The translations under genes and the position numbers were made by a program. This document shows, piece after piece, positions 33,160 to 40,928 of a stretch of 40,928 nt of DNA. The stretch's first letter is position 1, and each line of letters opens with the position of its first letter. This DNA is from Anaerolineales bacterium (lineage in GTDB: Bacteria > Chloroflexota > Anaerolineae > Anaerolineales > DRKV01). The notes below the pieces were generated by a model that ran no database searches, was not told where the DNA came from, and saw nothing but the letters and a program-made list of their open reading frames with translations. The stretch is from positions 1 through 40,928 of the forward strand of contig JANTFR010000003.1 of NCBI GenBank assembly GCA_024763355.1, given 5' to 3'.

Positions 33160-33969
33160 CTATTTGTCCGTCGAAGCGTGGGCTTCCTGAACATATTGGA
33201 TGGCGATATGGGCAGTATCAGCATTCTTGTCGGGGATGATGTGCACGGCTGCACCACGCCCGGCTTTGTGCAGCACCAGGCTGGCATGTTGGATGTACGG
33301 GTCTCTGTTGGGGTAAGGGTAGAAAGCCAGGCTTTCCCAGCCGTGGAAAGGTGCCTCCCGCAAATAGAAAATTTGCAGCGCATCCGCCGGGCCTGAACCT
33401 CGATAGGCTTCCCATGTGGATGAGGCTTCCGCCTGGGGATAAATGGCCTCAATGGGAGCGGCTTGAGACCCTCGCGGCAATGGCATGCCCAGGGGCGATA
33501 CATGGACGCCCTCGACGTGGGCGGAGAAGCGCAAACTGGCAACCATGCGCGAGACGACCGGTTGAAAGGTCTCTTTCTCATCCTTTCGGTGGGTGACCAT
33601 TAAATGCAGGATGATGCCGCCTGCCGAAAGGATGCCCGTCCACAGCCGGCGGTTATCACGCCGCGGCAAGAGCAGTTCGGCCTCGAACCCTCGAGCACTA
33701 CCGACTTCAAAGGGAGCGGAACCGACCTTCTTGGCCGTGTGCATGACGGCGATTTTAGTCAGATGCTGACTCCACAACGGTTCGACAGGCCGTTGATAGG
33801 GGTTGTATTCGGCGCGGACGAGCAGATAGCCCATCCGCGGCCCGTGGTAGGCTGTATCTAGCGCCTCGCGGTGCATCGCAAAGGCTTCTACGTCGCCATG
33901 CGTGGCATGTACCCACTCGTTGGGATAGGTGACCTCGTAGCCCCAAAAATGCTGTTGAAAGACAGCCAT
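33160..33969 (-). CDS. Unknown protein of the aldehyde oxidoreductase locus
   Basis: A 269-residue soluble protein, with no signal peptide or TM helix. It appears to contain two similar halves: an early part with QHFWGYEVTYPNEWVHATHG (7-26) and RGFEAELLLPRRDNRRLW, and a second half with SGPADALQIFYLREAP and GRGAAVHIIPDKN. The phrase YEVTYPxEW resembles the start of PsbP/MOG1-like (DUF1795) folds, but this is a weak impression. It starts two bases after the stop of the GGG-tailed MoaD protein and is followed by the Cys-rich MoaD-like protein. Function not known. Confidence 0.75.
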   Translation of the reverse strand: MAVFQQHFWGYEVTYPNEWVHATHGDVEAFAMHREALDTAYHGPRMGYLLVRAEYNPYQRPVEPLWSQHLTKIAVMHTAKKVGSAPFEVGSARGFEAELLLPRRDNRRLWTGILSAGGIILHLMVTHRKDEKETFQPVVSRMVASLRFSAHVEGVHVSPLGMPLPRGSQAAPIEAIYPQAEASSTWEAYRGSGPADALQIFYLREAPFHGWESLAFYPYPNRDPYIQHASLVLHKAGRGAAVHIIPDKNADTAHIAIQYVQEAHASTDK

Positions 33970-33971
33970 GC

Positions 33972-34211
33972 TCAGCCTCCACCTACGGCGGGGATGTAAG
34001 CGATGCGGGCGTCAGGCTCCGCCGGTGTATCGAAGTCAACTTGCAGCCCATTTTGCATGACTATTTTGATTTCCTGGCGTGGGATACCCAACTGGTCGCA
34101 GATTCGCCCCAGCGTGGCTCCGTCCTGAACATCCAGACGCAACGCTTCTCCAATGCCTTGTTCGGGCATGTAACGCCGTAAGGTGGCAAAAACGCGGACA
34201 TCCACTTCCAT
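33972..34211 (-). CDS. MoaD/ThiS-family sulfur carrier with GGG C-terminus
   Basis: A 79-residue ubiquitin-fold protein: MEVDVRVFATLRRYMPEQ, then LDVQDGATLGRICDQLGIP and a final strand ending IAYIPAVGGG. The C-terminal diglycine is the site that MoaD uses for adenylation and thiocarboxylate formation to make the dithiolene of molybdopterin. MoaD-like genes are common next to tungsten aldehyde oxidoreductases. ATG 34211 is 80 bp after the oxidoreductase stop. The only one of the three MoaD-fold proteins here with an active tail. Confidence 0.88.
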   Translation of the reverse strand: MEVDVRVFATLRRYMPEQGIGEALRLDVQDGATLGRICDQLGIPRQEIKIVMQNGLQVDFDTPAEPDARIAYIPAVGGG

Positions 34212-34291
34212 AAGAAATGTTTCCTGAACAGTCTGGATAAATGACAGACGCGAGCAGTTGATAGCCCGCGTCTGTCGTCGAAGCGTAAATC

Positions 34292-36046
34292 TTATTCGTG
34301 AACCCAGGCGTATACTTCATCTAGCACTTCGTCGGGGACATCCCAGACGGTATTGTGCGGCGGTAATGGCTCAGTACGCATGAATTCCGGCAGGCGGTCG
34401 TCTTCTTTGGTGAAGCCGGCCCGCTCATTGAACAGGCGCTCCATGCGCAAAATTTCTTTGCCCATCGGCACCACGTCTGCACCGGTGATATCCATTCCCA
34501 TCACGCCCGCCACACTTTCGGCCATCCCTTCCCATCCTTCGGGGATGTCCAGAATGGGGAAAGCGATGAACAGGCAGTAGCCGGTACTGTCAATGAAAGC
34601 GGTCGCGGCTTGGAAGGTCAGGGAAAGTTCTGCCTTGCCTTCAATGCTCATTGGATCCACCTTGCCGCCTACGCCGGCGATTTCGGGGGCGATGGTGTAG
34701 CCGGATGTATGGTCGGCCCCCATGGTGGACGTGGCGTACGTCACGCCAATACCTTTGATGGCGCGCGGCTCGTAGGCCGGCATGGATTGCCCCTTGACGG
34801 TTGGGACGCGGTAGAGACCGAAGGCTTTAGCCGTGGCCTCTACTCCCTGGCCGAGGATACGTCCTAAGGGGGTCCCTTTGGCAATCTCCTCGAAGAGCGC
34901 CAGTGCGCCCTCTTTGTCGCCGAATTCAAGCAGGCCGCCTTCCATGGCTACGGCAATTGTGTTGCCGGCCTCGATGGTATCCATGCCAAGGTCGTTGCAG
35001 TATTTGGTCATCTGGGCCACGAAATCCAAATCGTCAATGCCACAGTTGGAGCCCAAAGCCATGGCCGTTTCGTACTCAACCGGCGAGGCGATAATCTGGC
35101 CGTCAGGGCCGGGGTAAACATTGGAGCATTGAATAATGCAGCCCGGATGGCAGGCGTGACCGGTTTGTCCTGCCTTGCGCTTTTCCACCATTTCCGCAAT
35201 CATCTCACCGGAAATCTTGGCGGCGCCTTCGAACTGTCCGGAACTGAAATTGCGGGTGGGCAGGCCGCCGGCCTCGTTGATGATGTTCATCAGCACGTCC
35301 GTGCCGTAAGCGTTCAATCCGCCGTTCTTCTTGGTCAGGTCGTGGGCCTGAATAGCCTTGGTCAGTTTGCGGCGTCCTTGTTTGAACAACTCGGGGTTGG
35401 CGATATGTACGCCGGGGCCGCCTTTGTCGTCTACTACGATGGCTTTCACGCCACGCGCCCCCATGACAGCGCCCAGGCCGCCGCGTCCGGCATATCGACC
35501 GGGGTTGTTCTCCGGGTCGTTTACGGAAATGCCGGCGTTGGTGAGTTTGCGCTCGCCCACTGGCCCGATGCCGATGACCGCTGGCTTGTGGGGATAACGC
35601 TCCCACATGACTTTGTCCACTTCTTCCATGCCCTTACCGAGCAGGTCACTGGCGTCCTCGAACTTGACGCCGTCTTTGTCAATGAAGATAGAGTACCACT
35701 TGCCGTCTTTGGGCTGGCCTTCCAGAATGATGGCTGCGATGCCCAATTTACCGATTTTCTGGCTGGACAGGCCGCCGGAATTGGACTCCTTGATTGTCCC
35801 GGTCAGCGGGCTTTTCGCACCAAACGAAGTGCGCCCGCTGCTGGGGGCGGCGGGAGTCCCGGAAACCCATCCCGGGGCGATGACCAGTTTGTTGTTTGGC
35901 CCTAGCGGGTGACAGGTTGGCTCGACTTCATCGAAAATGATGGCGGAAGTCAATCCGCGACCGCCCCATTTGGCCCACTTTTCAGGAATATCCTCATAAG
36001 TAGCCGAAAGGTCGGTCATGTTGATACGAAGAATTTTTCTGGCCAT
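34292..36046 (-). CDS. Aldehyde:ferredoxin oxidoreductase family protein
   Basis: Metal bis-pterin enzyme family that oxidises aldehydes to acids with ferredoxin; 584 residues. The N-terminal pterin-binding domain shows WGGRGLTSAI and APSSGRTSFGAKSPLTG. The [4Fe-4S] ligands are CHPGCIIQC (Cys299, 303, 307) and Cys491 in STGYCLF. The spacing CX3CX3C and the GCIIQCSN context resemble the YdhV-type branch more than the archaeal CX2CX3C enzymes. Whether W or Mo is used cannot be told from sequence. ATG 36046 has GAGGAG nearby. It is the catalytic centre of a locus with three MoaD-fold proteins and an ABC importer. Confidence 0.93.
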   Translation of the reverse strand: MARKILRINMTDLSATYEDIPEKWAKWGGRGLTSAIIFDEVEPTCHPLGPNNKLVIAPGWVSGTPAAPSSGRTSFGAKSPLTGTIKESNSGGLSSQKIGKLGIAAIILEGQPKDGKWYSIFIDKDGVKFEDASDLLGKGMEEVDKVMWERYPHKPAVIGIGPVGERKLTNAGISVNDPENNPGRYAGRGGLGAVMGARGVKAIVVDDKGGPGVHIANPELFKQGRRKLTKAIQAHDLTKKNGGLNAYGTDVLMNIINEAGGLPTRNFSSGQFEGAAKISGEMIAEMVEKRKAGQTGHACHPGCIIQCSNVYPGPDGQIIASPVEYETAMALGSNCGIDDLDFVAQMTKYCNDLGMDTIEAGNTIAVAMEGGLLEFGDKEGALALFEEIAKGTPLGRILGQGVEATAKAFGLYRVPTVKGQSMPAYEPRAIKGIGVTYATSTMGADHTSGYTIAPEIAGVGGKVDPMSIEGKAELSLTFQAATAFIDSTGYCLFIAFPILDIPEGWEGMAESVAGVMGMDITGADVVPMGKEILRMERLFNERAGFTKEDDRLPEFMRTEPLPPHNTVWDVPDEVLDEVYAWVHE

Positions 36047-36069
36047 GCTTTTCTCCTCTCGTGAAGAAT

Positions 36070-36420
36070 TTACTCTGACCTTGTGTCGTGATGCAGTGCA
36101 TCGCGTTTAGCGAGCGCTGCTTGTAGCCGCTCCGAAAAAACTGACCCGTCGCGATATTGGTAGGGCCAGACGTACCCTTTGGAAAATATACCGATGTGGT
36201 CGCCATCGTGTAAGTCGTCTTCCAATGCCACCGTCATGCCGGGCATATCGGACAGGACAGCATTGACGAAAACGTAGGTTGTTTCTTCTGCCTGAATGCC
36301 AATCGAATCATACAAATCCTTGATTTTGGATGCTTCCGGCAGTGAGATTTTTTTAGTGGCTATAAATTTCCCGCCGAGCAATTTCGATAATTTGCCATAG
36401 ATAGCAACATCTACAATCAT
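36070..36420 (-). CDS. MoaD/ThiS-fold protein without diglycine tail (first gene of the locus)
   Basis: A 116-residue protein: MIVDVAIYGKLSKLLGGKF, then IKDLYDSIGI, TTYVFVNAVL and LHDGDHIGIFSKGYVWPYQ, a ubiquitin-like strand order. The end is HDTRSE, after a helical extension (about 95-116), so it cannot be a normal thiocarboxylate carrier. ATG 36420 was chosen over TTG 36477, because the extra 19 residues do not fit the fold. It lies 23 bp before the oxidoreductase gene, in the order seen for many AOR partners. Confidence 0.72.
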   Translation of the reverse strand: MIVDVAIYGKLSKLLGGKFIATKKISLPEASKIKDLYDSIGIQAEETTYVFVNAVLSDMPGMTVALEDDLHDGDHIGIFSKGYVWPYQYRDGSVFSERLQAALAKRDALHHDTRSE

Positions 36421-36481
36421 GATGGGGCTCTTAATCCTGGTTCGCGCCGGTTCGCCTTGACCCAATTTTTCATACAATCAC

Positions 36482-36487
36482 ATTATA
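36482..36487 (-). promoter_or_regulatory. -10 box for the aldehyde oxidoreductase locus
   Basis: TATAAT on the minus strand, about 60 bases before ATG 36420, in an A/T-rich patch unlike the surrounding DNA. The -35 region (A-rich) is not consensus. The leader is too short for a molybdenum-cofactor riboswitch. Confidence 0.5.
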
Positions 36488-36572
36488 GCCTTTTTTCCCT
36501 GTTTTGTGGCAGCGAGTTGATATGCAATCTGTGCTTTGTGCTTCTCAACTGGCCTCGTTTCTCCCCTGCTCG

Positions 36573-36628
36573 GACTCCGACTATCCGACCATCCCACCAT
36601 TCACTTATCGCACTATCCAACTACAACT
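36573..36628 (+). repeat. Octamer tandem array upstream of obgE
   Basis: Seven degenerate 8-bp units: GACTCCGA, CTATCCGA, CCATCCCA, CCATTCAC, TTATCGCA, CTATCCAA, CTACAACT. Related in wording to the array at 18229-18324. Confidence 0.7.
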
Positions 36629-36661
36629 ACCCGCGCTCGCGCCCGACCCTATGCCCGATGG

Positions 36662-36667
36662 TATAAT
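36662..36667 (+). promoter_or_regulatory. -10 box for obgE, near-leaderless
   Basis: TATAAT nine bases before ATG 36677, so transcription would begin within about three bases of the start codon. No -35 consensus. Confidence 0.5.
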
Positions 36668-36676
36668 CCTCCCGCT

Positions 36677-37936
36677 ATGTTCATTGACGAAGTTAAAATT
36701 TACGTGCAATCGGGAAAAGGCGGCGACGGGATGGTGCACTTCCGCCGCGAAAAATACATCCCCCGCGGCGGCCCCGACGGGGGCGACGGCGGGCGCGGCG
36801 GAGATGTCACCCTGGTGGTCAATCCCCACCTGAATACCCTGGCCGCTTTCCGCCACAAGCGCCATTTTCGCGCCGCTTCCGGAGGCAAAGGCGGTCCCAA
36901 CAACCGCACCGGCAAGTCGGCGGAGCCTCTCCTGTTGGACGTGCCTCCCGGCACGGTAGTTTACGATGCCGATACGGGAGAAGTCCTGGGCGACCTGGTG
37001 GAGCCGGGACAGCGCCTCGTGGTGTGCCGCGGTGGGCGCGGCGGGCGCGGCAACGCCCGCTTTGCCACCGCCCGCCGGCAGGTTCCCCGCCTTGCGGAGC
37101 GCGGCGAACCGGGGGAGGAACGCTGGCTGCGTCTGGAACTCAAGTTGATTGCGGATGTCGGCATCGTGGGCGTGCCCAACGCGGGCAAATCTACCCTCCT
37201 TTCGACGGTCACCAACGCCAAACCGAAAATTGCGCCCTACCCCTTCACCACCCTGGAACCCAATCTGGGGGTGGCTGAACTTGATGACGAGACCAGTCTC
37301 GTTTTGGCCGACATCCCCGGCCTCATTGAGGGGGCACACCAGGGATTGGGGCTGGGCGACCAGTTCTTGCGCCACATCCAGCGCACCCGCGTCCTCATCC
37401 ACCTGTTGGACGGCACCGCCGAGAACCCGCTCCTGGATTTCCAGCAAATCAATGCCGAACTGGCCCTCTTCGACCCCGGCCTGGGGGAGAAACCTCAAGT
37501 AGTGGCTTTCAACAAGATGGATTTGCCTGAGGCCCAGGCGCGCTGGCCCCAGGTGGAAACCGCCCTGCGAGAACGCGGTTACGACCCCCTTCCCGTTTCA
37601 GCGGCTACCGGCGAGAACCTGCGGGATTTGCTCTACCGCGCCGTCCGCCTCCTGGCCGAAATTCCGCCAGAGGAGAAAACCGTGGCCGTCCCCGTCTATC
37701 GTCCCGAAAGCGACCCGCGGGCCTTCGAAATCCTGCGGGAAGGGGATGCCTGGCGGGTGCAGGGAGCGGCCATCGAGCGCGCCGCTGCCATGACCTACTG
37801 GGAGTATCCCCAGGCAGTGCGGCGTTTCCAGCGCATCCTGGAGACCCTGGGGGTGGATGCCGCCCTGCGTGAGGCGGGCGTGCAAGAGGGCGACACCGTC
37901 CTGATTGGCGATTTCACCCTCACCTGGGAGGCCTGA
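36677..37936 (+). CDS. obgE: Obg-family GTPase
   Basis: Essential GTPase that works on the 50S ribosomal subunit and in stress control; 419 residues. The glycine-rich Obg fold (1-~158) shows [20 protein letters not shown] and [13 protein letters not shown]; the G domain has G1 GVPNAGKS (165-172), the switch [11 protein letters not shown]3 DIPG (212-215) and G4 NKMD; the last ~75 residues form the OCT domain ([20 protein letters not shown]). ATG 36677 is the natural start, [10 protein letters not shown]. nadD starts immediately after its stop, so they are one operon. Confidence 0.95.
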   Translation: MFIDEVKIYVQSGKGGDGMVHFRREKYIPRGGPDGGDGGRGGDVTLVVNPHLNTLAAFRHKRHFRAASGGKGGPNNRTGKSAEPLLLDVPPGTVVYDADTGEVLGDLVEPGQRLVVCRGGRGGRGNARFATARRQVPRLAERGEPGEERWLRLELKLIADVGIVGVPNAGKSTLLSTVTNAKPKIAPYPFTTLEPNLGVAELDDETSLVLADIPGLIEGAHQGLGLGDQFLRHIQRTRVLIHLLDGTAENPLLDFQQINAELALFDPGLGEKPQVVAFNKMDLPEAQARWPQVETALRERGYDPLPVSAATGENLRDLLYRAVRLLAEIPPEEKTVAVPVYRPESDPRAFEILREGDAWRVQGAAIERAAAMTYWEYPQAVRRFQRILETLGVDAALREAGVQEGDTVLIGDFTLTWEA

Positions 37937-38563
37937 ATGCTGCGCCTGGGGGTTTTCGGCGGCACTTTCGACCCGCCGCACATCGGGCATCTCATCCTGG
38001 CGGCGGAGGCGCAGCATCAATTGGCGCTGGAACGCGTCCTGTGGGTTTTGGCGGCCAATCCGCCCCACAAGCACGGTTACTCCCCCGTGGAGCGGCGCCT
38101 GGCGATGGTGCAAACTGCTATCGCCAGGGAGCCGCGCTTCGTGCTCTCTCGCGTCGATATCGACCGTCCTCCCCCGCATTACGCCCTCGATACCGTGCGG
38201 ATTTTGCGGGAAGTTTACCCCGCTGCGGAACTCGTCTACCTGATGGGGAGCGACTCCCTGTTGGATTTGCCCACCTGGCATCGCCCGCGGGATTTTGTGG
38301 AGGCCTGCGACGCTTTGGGGGTGGTGCGCCGCCCTGGAGAGACTGCCACCCCGGATGAAGTCTTCCGCTCCCTGCCCGGCCTGCGGGAGAAAGTCCGCTT
38401 TGTGGATGCACCCCTCTTGCAAATTGCCTCCCGCGACATCCGGGCGCGGGCCGCTTCGGGGAGGCCGTTCCGCTACTTTCTGCCGGAGGGGGTTTACGAA
38501 CTGGTGCGCGCCTGGGGGTTGTACGCGAGGCGCACAGACCTCACAGGTCTCCGAGACCTGTGA
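37937..38563 (+). CDS. nadD: Nicotinate-nucleotide adenylyltransferase
   Basis: Makes nicotinate adenine dinucleotide from NaMN and ATP in NAD synthesis; 208 residues. The nucleotidyltransferase motif is GVFGGTFDPPHIGHL (5-19), the substrate section LVYLMGSDSLLDLPTWHRP, and the end motif LQIASRDIRARAASGRPFRY (a variant of the usual ISSTxIR). The last eleven residues RRTDLTGLRDL are encoded by the 33-bp palindrome at 38536-38568, so the natural end was probably near LYAR. The ATG directly follows the obgE stop. Confidence 0.93.
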   Translation: MLRLGVFGGTFDPPHIGHLILAAEAQHQLALERVLWVLAANPPHKHGYSPVERRLAMVQTAIAREPRFVLSRVDIDRPPPHYALDTVRILREVYPAAELVYLMGSDSLLDLPTWHRPRDFVEACDALGVVRRPGETATPDEVFRSLPGLREKVRFVDAPLLQIASRDIRARAASGRPFRYFLPEGVYELVRAWGLYARRTDLTGLRDL

Positions 38564-38568
38564 GGTCT
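38536..38568. repeat. 33-bp perfect palindrome (15-3-15) at the nadD 3' end
   Basis: AGACCTCACAGGTCT (38536-38550) and its exact complement (38554-38568) around CCG. Each arm is itself an inverted repeat (AGACCT-CAC-AGGTCT). It encodes the last codons of nadD, and its right edge gives the first base of the -35 box for archease. Same geometry as 2596-2628. Confidence 0.92.
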
Positions 38569-38596
38569 TGAGAAGGCCCTCCAAATTGGCTATACT
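38568..38596 (+). promoter_or_regulatory. Sigma70-type promoter for archease-rtcB
   Basis: -35 TTGAGA (38568-38573), 17-nt spacer, -10 TATACT (38591-38596). ATG 38606 is nine bases after the -10, so the mRNA would be leaderless or nearly so. The first T of the -35 is the last base of the palindrome. Confidence 0.7.
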
Positions 38597-38605
38597 CAAG
38601 ATGCC

Positions 38606-39016
38606 ATGAGTTACCGCGAAATCGAACACACCGCCGATTGGGCGCTGGAAGTGACGGCCCCGGACGAGGCCTCCCTGCTGACGGAGGCGGCTCGCGGCAT
38701 GTATGCCCTGGCCGGGACGCGCCTGGCCCCCGTTCCGTCTCTCTCCCGCCGCCTGGAACTCTCCGCTCCCGACCTGGAGGGGCTGCTGGTGCGCTTTCTG
38801 GAGGAGTTGCTTTACCTGAGCGAGAGCGAAGGCGCGGCCTTCGACGCTTTCTCCCTGCGGGTGGAGTTTGCCGGCGATGAATGGCATCTGCACGCCGACC
38901 TGGGCGGCGCGCCCATCGAGGGCATGAACAAGGAAATTAAGGCCGTCACCTGGCACAACCTGCGCGTCCGCCGCACGCCCCGCGGCTTGCACACCGTCCT
39001 GGTTTTCGACGTTTGA
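38606..39016 (+). CDS. Archease
   Basis: Small metal-binding protein that activates RtcB RNA ligase by speeding guanylylation and widening its NTP use; 136 residues. [16 protein letters not shown] (1-16) holds the conserved HTAD motif, with Asp residues that bind calcium in the family; the C-terminal [15 protein letters not shown] matches the family KAVTYHxL pattern and FDV ends it. No ribosome site is seen before the ATG, in line with a leaderless mRNA. It is followed directly by rtcB, its known partner. Confidence 0.92.
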   Translation: MSYREIEHTADWALEVTAPDEASLLTEAARGMYALAGTRLAPVPSLSRRLELSAPDLEGLLVRFLEELLYLSESEGAAFDAFSLRVEFAGDEWHLHADLGGAPIEGMNKEIKAVTWHNLRVRRTPRGLHTVLVFDV

Positions 39017-39030
39017 GTGAGGAGGCAGCC

Positions 39031-40482
39031 ATGATACGCTTGCAAGATTTGGTCCGTATCAGCGATACGGAGTGGGAAATCCCCCGCAGTTACCGCTCCG
39101 ATATGCGCGTCCCGGTGCGGATTTTCGCCACCCGCCGCCTGCTGGAAGAAGTGACCCGCGACAAATCCCTGGAGCAAGCCGTCAACGCGGCTACCCTTCC
39201 GGGACTGGTGGGACGCGTCCTCGTCATGCCGGATATGCACCAGGGGTACGGCTTCCCCATCGGGGGCGTGGCCGCTACCCGCTATCCGGATGGGGTCATC
39301 TCCCCCGGCGCCATCGGGTACGATATCAATTGCGGCGTTCGGCTGCTTGGCTCGCAAATCGAGTACGAAGAGGCCGAACCGTACCTGGATAGCCTGGCAA
39401 GCGCGCTGGATGCCCATTGCCCCAGCGGAGTGGGCGTCAAGGGGGCTGTGCGGGTGGAGGATGCGGAACTGAATCGCATCTGCCGGGAGGGGGCGCAGTG
39501 GGCCTTGAAGAAGGGCTATGCCACCGAAATGGACGTGCGCCGCACCGAGGAGGGGGGCCGCCTGGATGGTGCCGACCCGACGAAAATCAGCCCGCGCGCC
39601 AGAGAGCGCGGCAGGGTGCAGGTCGGTTCCCTGGGGGCGGGCAATCATTTCATCGAGGTTGACATGGTGGACGAAATCTTCGACCCCCATGCCGCCGAGG
39701 TGATGGGGCTGCGCCGGGGCGCTCTGGCGGTGCAAATCCACTGCGGCTCGCGCGGCCTCGGGCATCAGGTTTGCTCCGACTACGTGCGGACGTTTCAGGG
39801 CGCGGTGCGGCGCTACGGCATCCGCCTGCCGGACAGGGAACTGGTCTGCGCCCCGCTGGATTCTCCCGAAGGGCGGGATTATCTGGCGGCGATGCGCGCC
39901 GCGGCCAACTTTGCTTTCGTTAACCGGCAGGTGTTAGCGCACCAGGTGCGGCTGGCTTTCGAGCAGGCCCTGGCGGGCAAAGTGCGGAACTGGCACCTGC
40001 ATCAGGTCTATGATATCGCCCATAACATGGGAAAAATCGAGTGGCACGAAGTGGACGGGAAACGCCTGCGGGTGTGCGTCCACCGCAAGGGCGCGACGCG
40101 CGCCTTTGGGCCGGGGTCGCGGGAACTTCCCCCTGAATACCGCGAAATCGGGCAGCCGGTCATCATCCCCGGCTCGATGGGGACGGCTTCCTGGGTGCTG
40201 GTGGGCACGGCAGAGAGCATGGTGCGCTCTTTCGGCTCCACCTGCCACGGGGCGGGACGGGTGATGAGCCGTCGTCAGGCCAAAAAATCGGTGCGCGGCG
40301 ATGCTCTGCGGGAAAGACTGGAGAGCCGCGGCATCCACGTGCGCGCCGGTTCTATGCCGGGACTGGCGGAGGAAGCCCCGCAGGCTTACAAAGACGTGGA
40401 TGAGGTGGTCGAGACCGTCAGCCGGGCCGGGATTGCCCGCAAAGTGGCGCGGCTGCGCCCCGTCGCGGTGGTGAAAGGGTAA
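39031..40482 (+). CDS. rtcB: RNA-splicing ligase RtcB
   Basis: Joins 2',3'-cyclic phosphate or 3'-phosphate RNA ends to 5'-OH ends with GTP and manganese; 483 residues. All expected residues are visible: Cys101 in [10 protein letters not shown], His206 in [10 protein letters not shown], His237 in [10 protein letters not shown], His331 in DIAHNMG and the guanylylated His406 in [16 protein letters not shown]. Start ATG 39031 has GAGGAGG just upstream; an in-frame TTG at 39013 would overlap archease but is less likely. Coupled with archease; its stop lies in the A run of the terminator. Confidence 0.96.
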   Translation: MIRLQDLVRISDTEWEIPRSYRSDMRVPVRIFATRRLLEEVTRDKSLEQAVNAATLPGLVGRVLVMPDMHQGYGFPIGGVAATRYPDGVISPGAIGYDINCGVRLLGSQIEYEEAEPYLDSLASALDAHCPSGVGVKGAVRVEDAELNRICREGAQWALKKGYATEMDVRRTEEGGRLDGADPTKISPRARERGRVQVGSLGAGNHFIEVDMVDEIFDPHAAEVMGLRRGALAVQIHCGSRGLGHQVCSDYVRTFQGAVRRYGIRLPDRELVCAPLDSPEGRDYLAAMRAAANFAFVNRQVLAHQVRLAFEQALAGKVRNWHLHQVYDIAHNMGKIEWHEVDGKRLRVCVHRKGATRAFGPGSRELPPEYREIGQPVIIPGSMGTASWVLVGTAESMVRSFGSTCHGAGRVMSRRQAKKSVRGDALRERLESRGIHVRAGSMPGLAEEAPQAYKDVDEVVETVSRAGIARKVARLRPVAVVKG

Positions 40483-40517
40483 AAAAAAACAGGCAGGAGA
40501 GTCTCTCCTGCCTGTTT
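40481..40517. terminator. Terminator between rtcB and the ABC ATPase gene
   Basis: A perfect 14-bp stem (40487-40500 with 40504-40517) with a GTC loop. For the minus-strand ATPase gene it is followed by nine T (plus-strand A run 40481-40489); for rtcB only three T follow. It overlaps the rtcB stop codon. Confidence 0.88.
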
Positions 40518-40532
40518 CGCCAGTCGGGGGGG

Positions 40533-40928
40533 TCAGTGCTGCAAAATCTGGGAAAGGAAAAGTTTTGTGCGGTCTTCTTGGGGGTTGTGGAAGACTTCCT
40601 CGGGAGGCCCGCTTTCCACGATTTGGCCTTCATCGAAGAAGTACATCGTGTCGGCCACGGCGCGAGCGAAGCCCATCTCGTGGGTGACAACCAGCATGGT
40701 CATCCCGCTTTCGGCCAGTTCCACCATTACGTCCAGCACTTCCTTAATCATTTCGGGGTCCAGGGCGGAGGTAGGCTCGTCGAAGAGCATGATTTTGGGC
40801 TTCATTGCCAGGGCGCGGGCGATGGCAACGCGTTGCTGCTGGCCGCCGGAGAGTTGGCCGGGGTATTTGTTGGCCTGTTCCGGGATGCCGACGCGCTTGA
40901 GCAGTTGCATGGCGGTTTCTTCGGCCTC
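40533..40928 (-). CDS. Polar amino acid ABC transporter ATPase (5' end outside window)
   Basis: GlnQ/HisP-type ATPase; only the last ~131 residues are seen. Signature [20 protein letters not shown], Walker [14 protein letters not shown], the switch His in [14 protein letters not shown] and the ending with [20 protein letters not shown] are typical of amino acid importers (EMGFAR is distinctive). The frame continues to the window edge (EAEETA before MQLLKRVG). Permease and binding-protein genes are not visible, and would be expected beyond the edge. Confidence 0.92.
   Translation of the reverse strand, partial: EAEETAMQLLKRVGIPEQANKYPGQLSGGQQQRVAIARALAMKPKIMLFDEPTSALDPEMIKEVLDVMVELAESGMTMLVVTHEMGFARAVADTMYFFDEGQIVESGPPEEVFHNPQEDRTKLFLSQILQH

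Noticed and set aside
36421-36482. Molybdenum-cofactor riboswitch before the oxidoreductase locus
   Set aside because: The leader after the -10 box is about 55 nt and shows no long multi-stem pattern; the known riboswitch is more than twice that length.

Overview
The window looks like a piece of a GC-rich chromosome from the phylum Chloroflexota, most likely class Anaerolineae. This rests on gene content rather than on a marker gene, as no rRNA is present. The pointers are a fused transaldolase/glucose-6-phosphate isomerase, secreted lamin-tail and DUF11 proteins with a YLPLV C-terminal motif, Rex, a tungsten/molybdenum-type aldehyde:ferredoxin oxidoreductase, F1 ATP synthase genes followed by mreB, and many low-complexity intergenic repeats.

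Layout. 1-2364 (minus): a three-gene overlapping operon with a PqqD/radical-SAM-like protein that lacks the cluster cysteines, a PsiE-like membrane protein and a SAM methyltransferase cut by the window edge. 2456-2531: tRNA-Glu(CTC) with its own promoter and terminator. 2664-5414 (plus): a Cys-rich small protein, a HAD-DinB fusion and FabH. 5667-7454 (plus): a secreted lamin-tail protein. 7513-11910 (minus): a GAF/histidine-kinase-like protein without the phosphoacceptor His, a two-LysM protein and an LCP (LytR-CpsA-Psr) protein, which looks like an envelope-assembly operon. 12228-12879: tRNA-Leu(CAG), an FtsB/DivIC-like gene and initiator tRNA-Met. 13099-17115 (minus): a 1338-residue multidomain secreted protein lying between two direct copies of a structured repeat. 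17559-22281 (plus): a two-TM winged-helix/zinc-ribbon protein, tal-pgi and proC, separated by periodic short-repeat arrays. 22560-28071 (plus): atpA-atpG-atpD-atpC-mreB, without atpB/E/F/H. 28517-29143 (minus): rex. 29321-36420 (minus): a nine-gene locus with aldehyde:ferredoxin oxidoreductase, three MoaD/ThiS-fold proteins, an unknown protein, a THEP1-like NTPase and a FecBCD/MolABC-type ABC importer. 36677-40482 (plus): obgE-nadD, then archease-rtcB. 40533-end (minus): a polar amino acid ABC transporter ATPase, partial.

How it fits together. The aldehyde oxidoreductase locus reads as a self-contained metal-pterin enzyme system: a possible oxyanion importer, pterin-cofactor ubiquitin-fold proteins and the enzyme. 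Rex, an NADH/NAD+ sensor, lies next to it, and a near-consensus Rex site overlaps the likely promoter of the ATP synthase genes.

The most unusual material is non-coding. There are three copies of a roughly 100-118 bp element whose hairpin arms differ in sequence but stay complementary, arrays with strict 7-, 8- or 9-bp periods in front of or after genes, in-frame GC-rich repeats inside tal-pgi, two 33-bp palindromes of identical 15-3-15 geometry, and several -10 boxes only 6-9 nt from start codons, which suggests leaderless mRNAs. Family assignments come from reading motifs; no database search was run.
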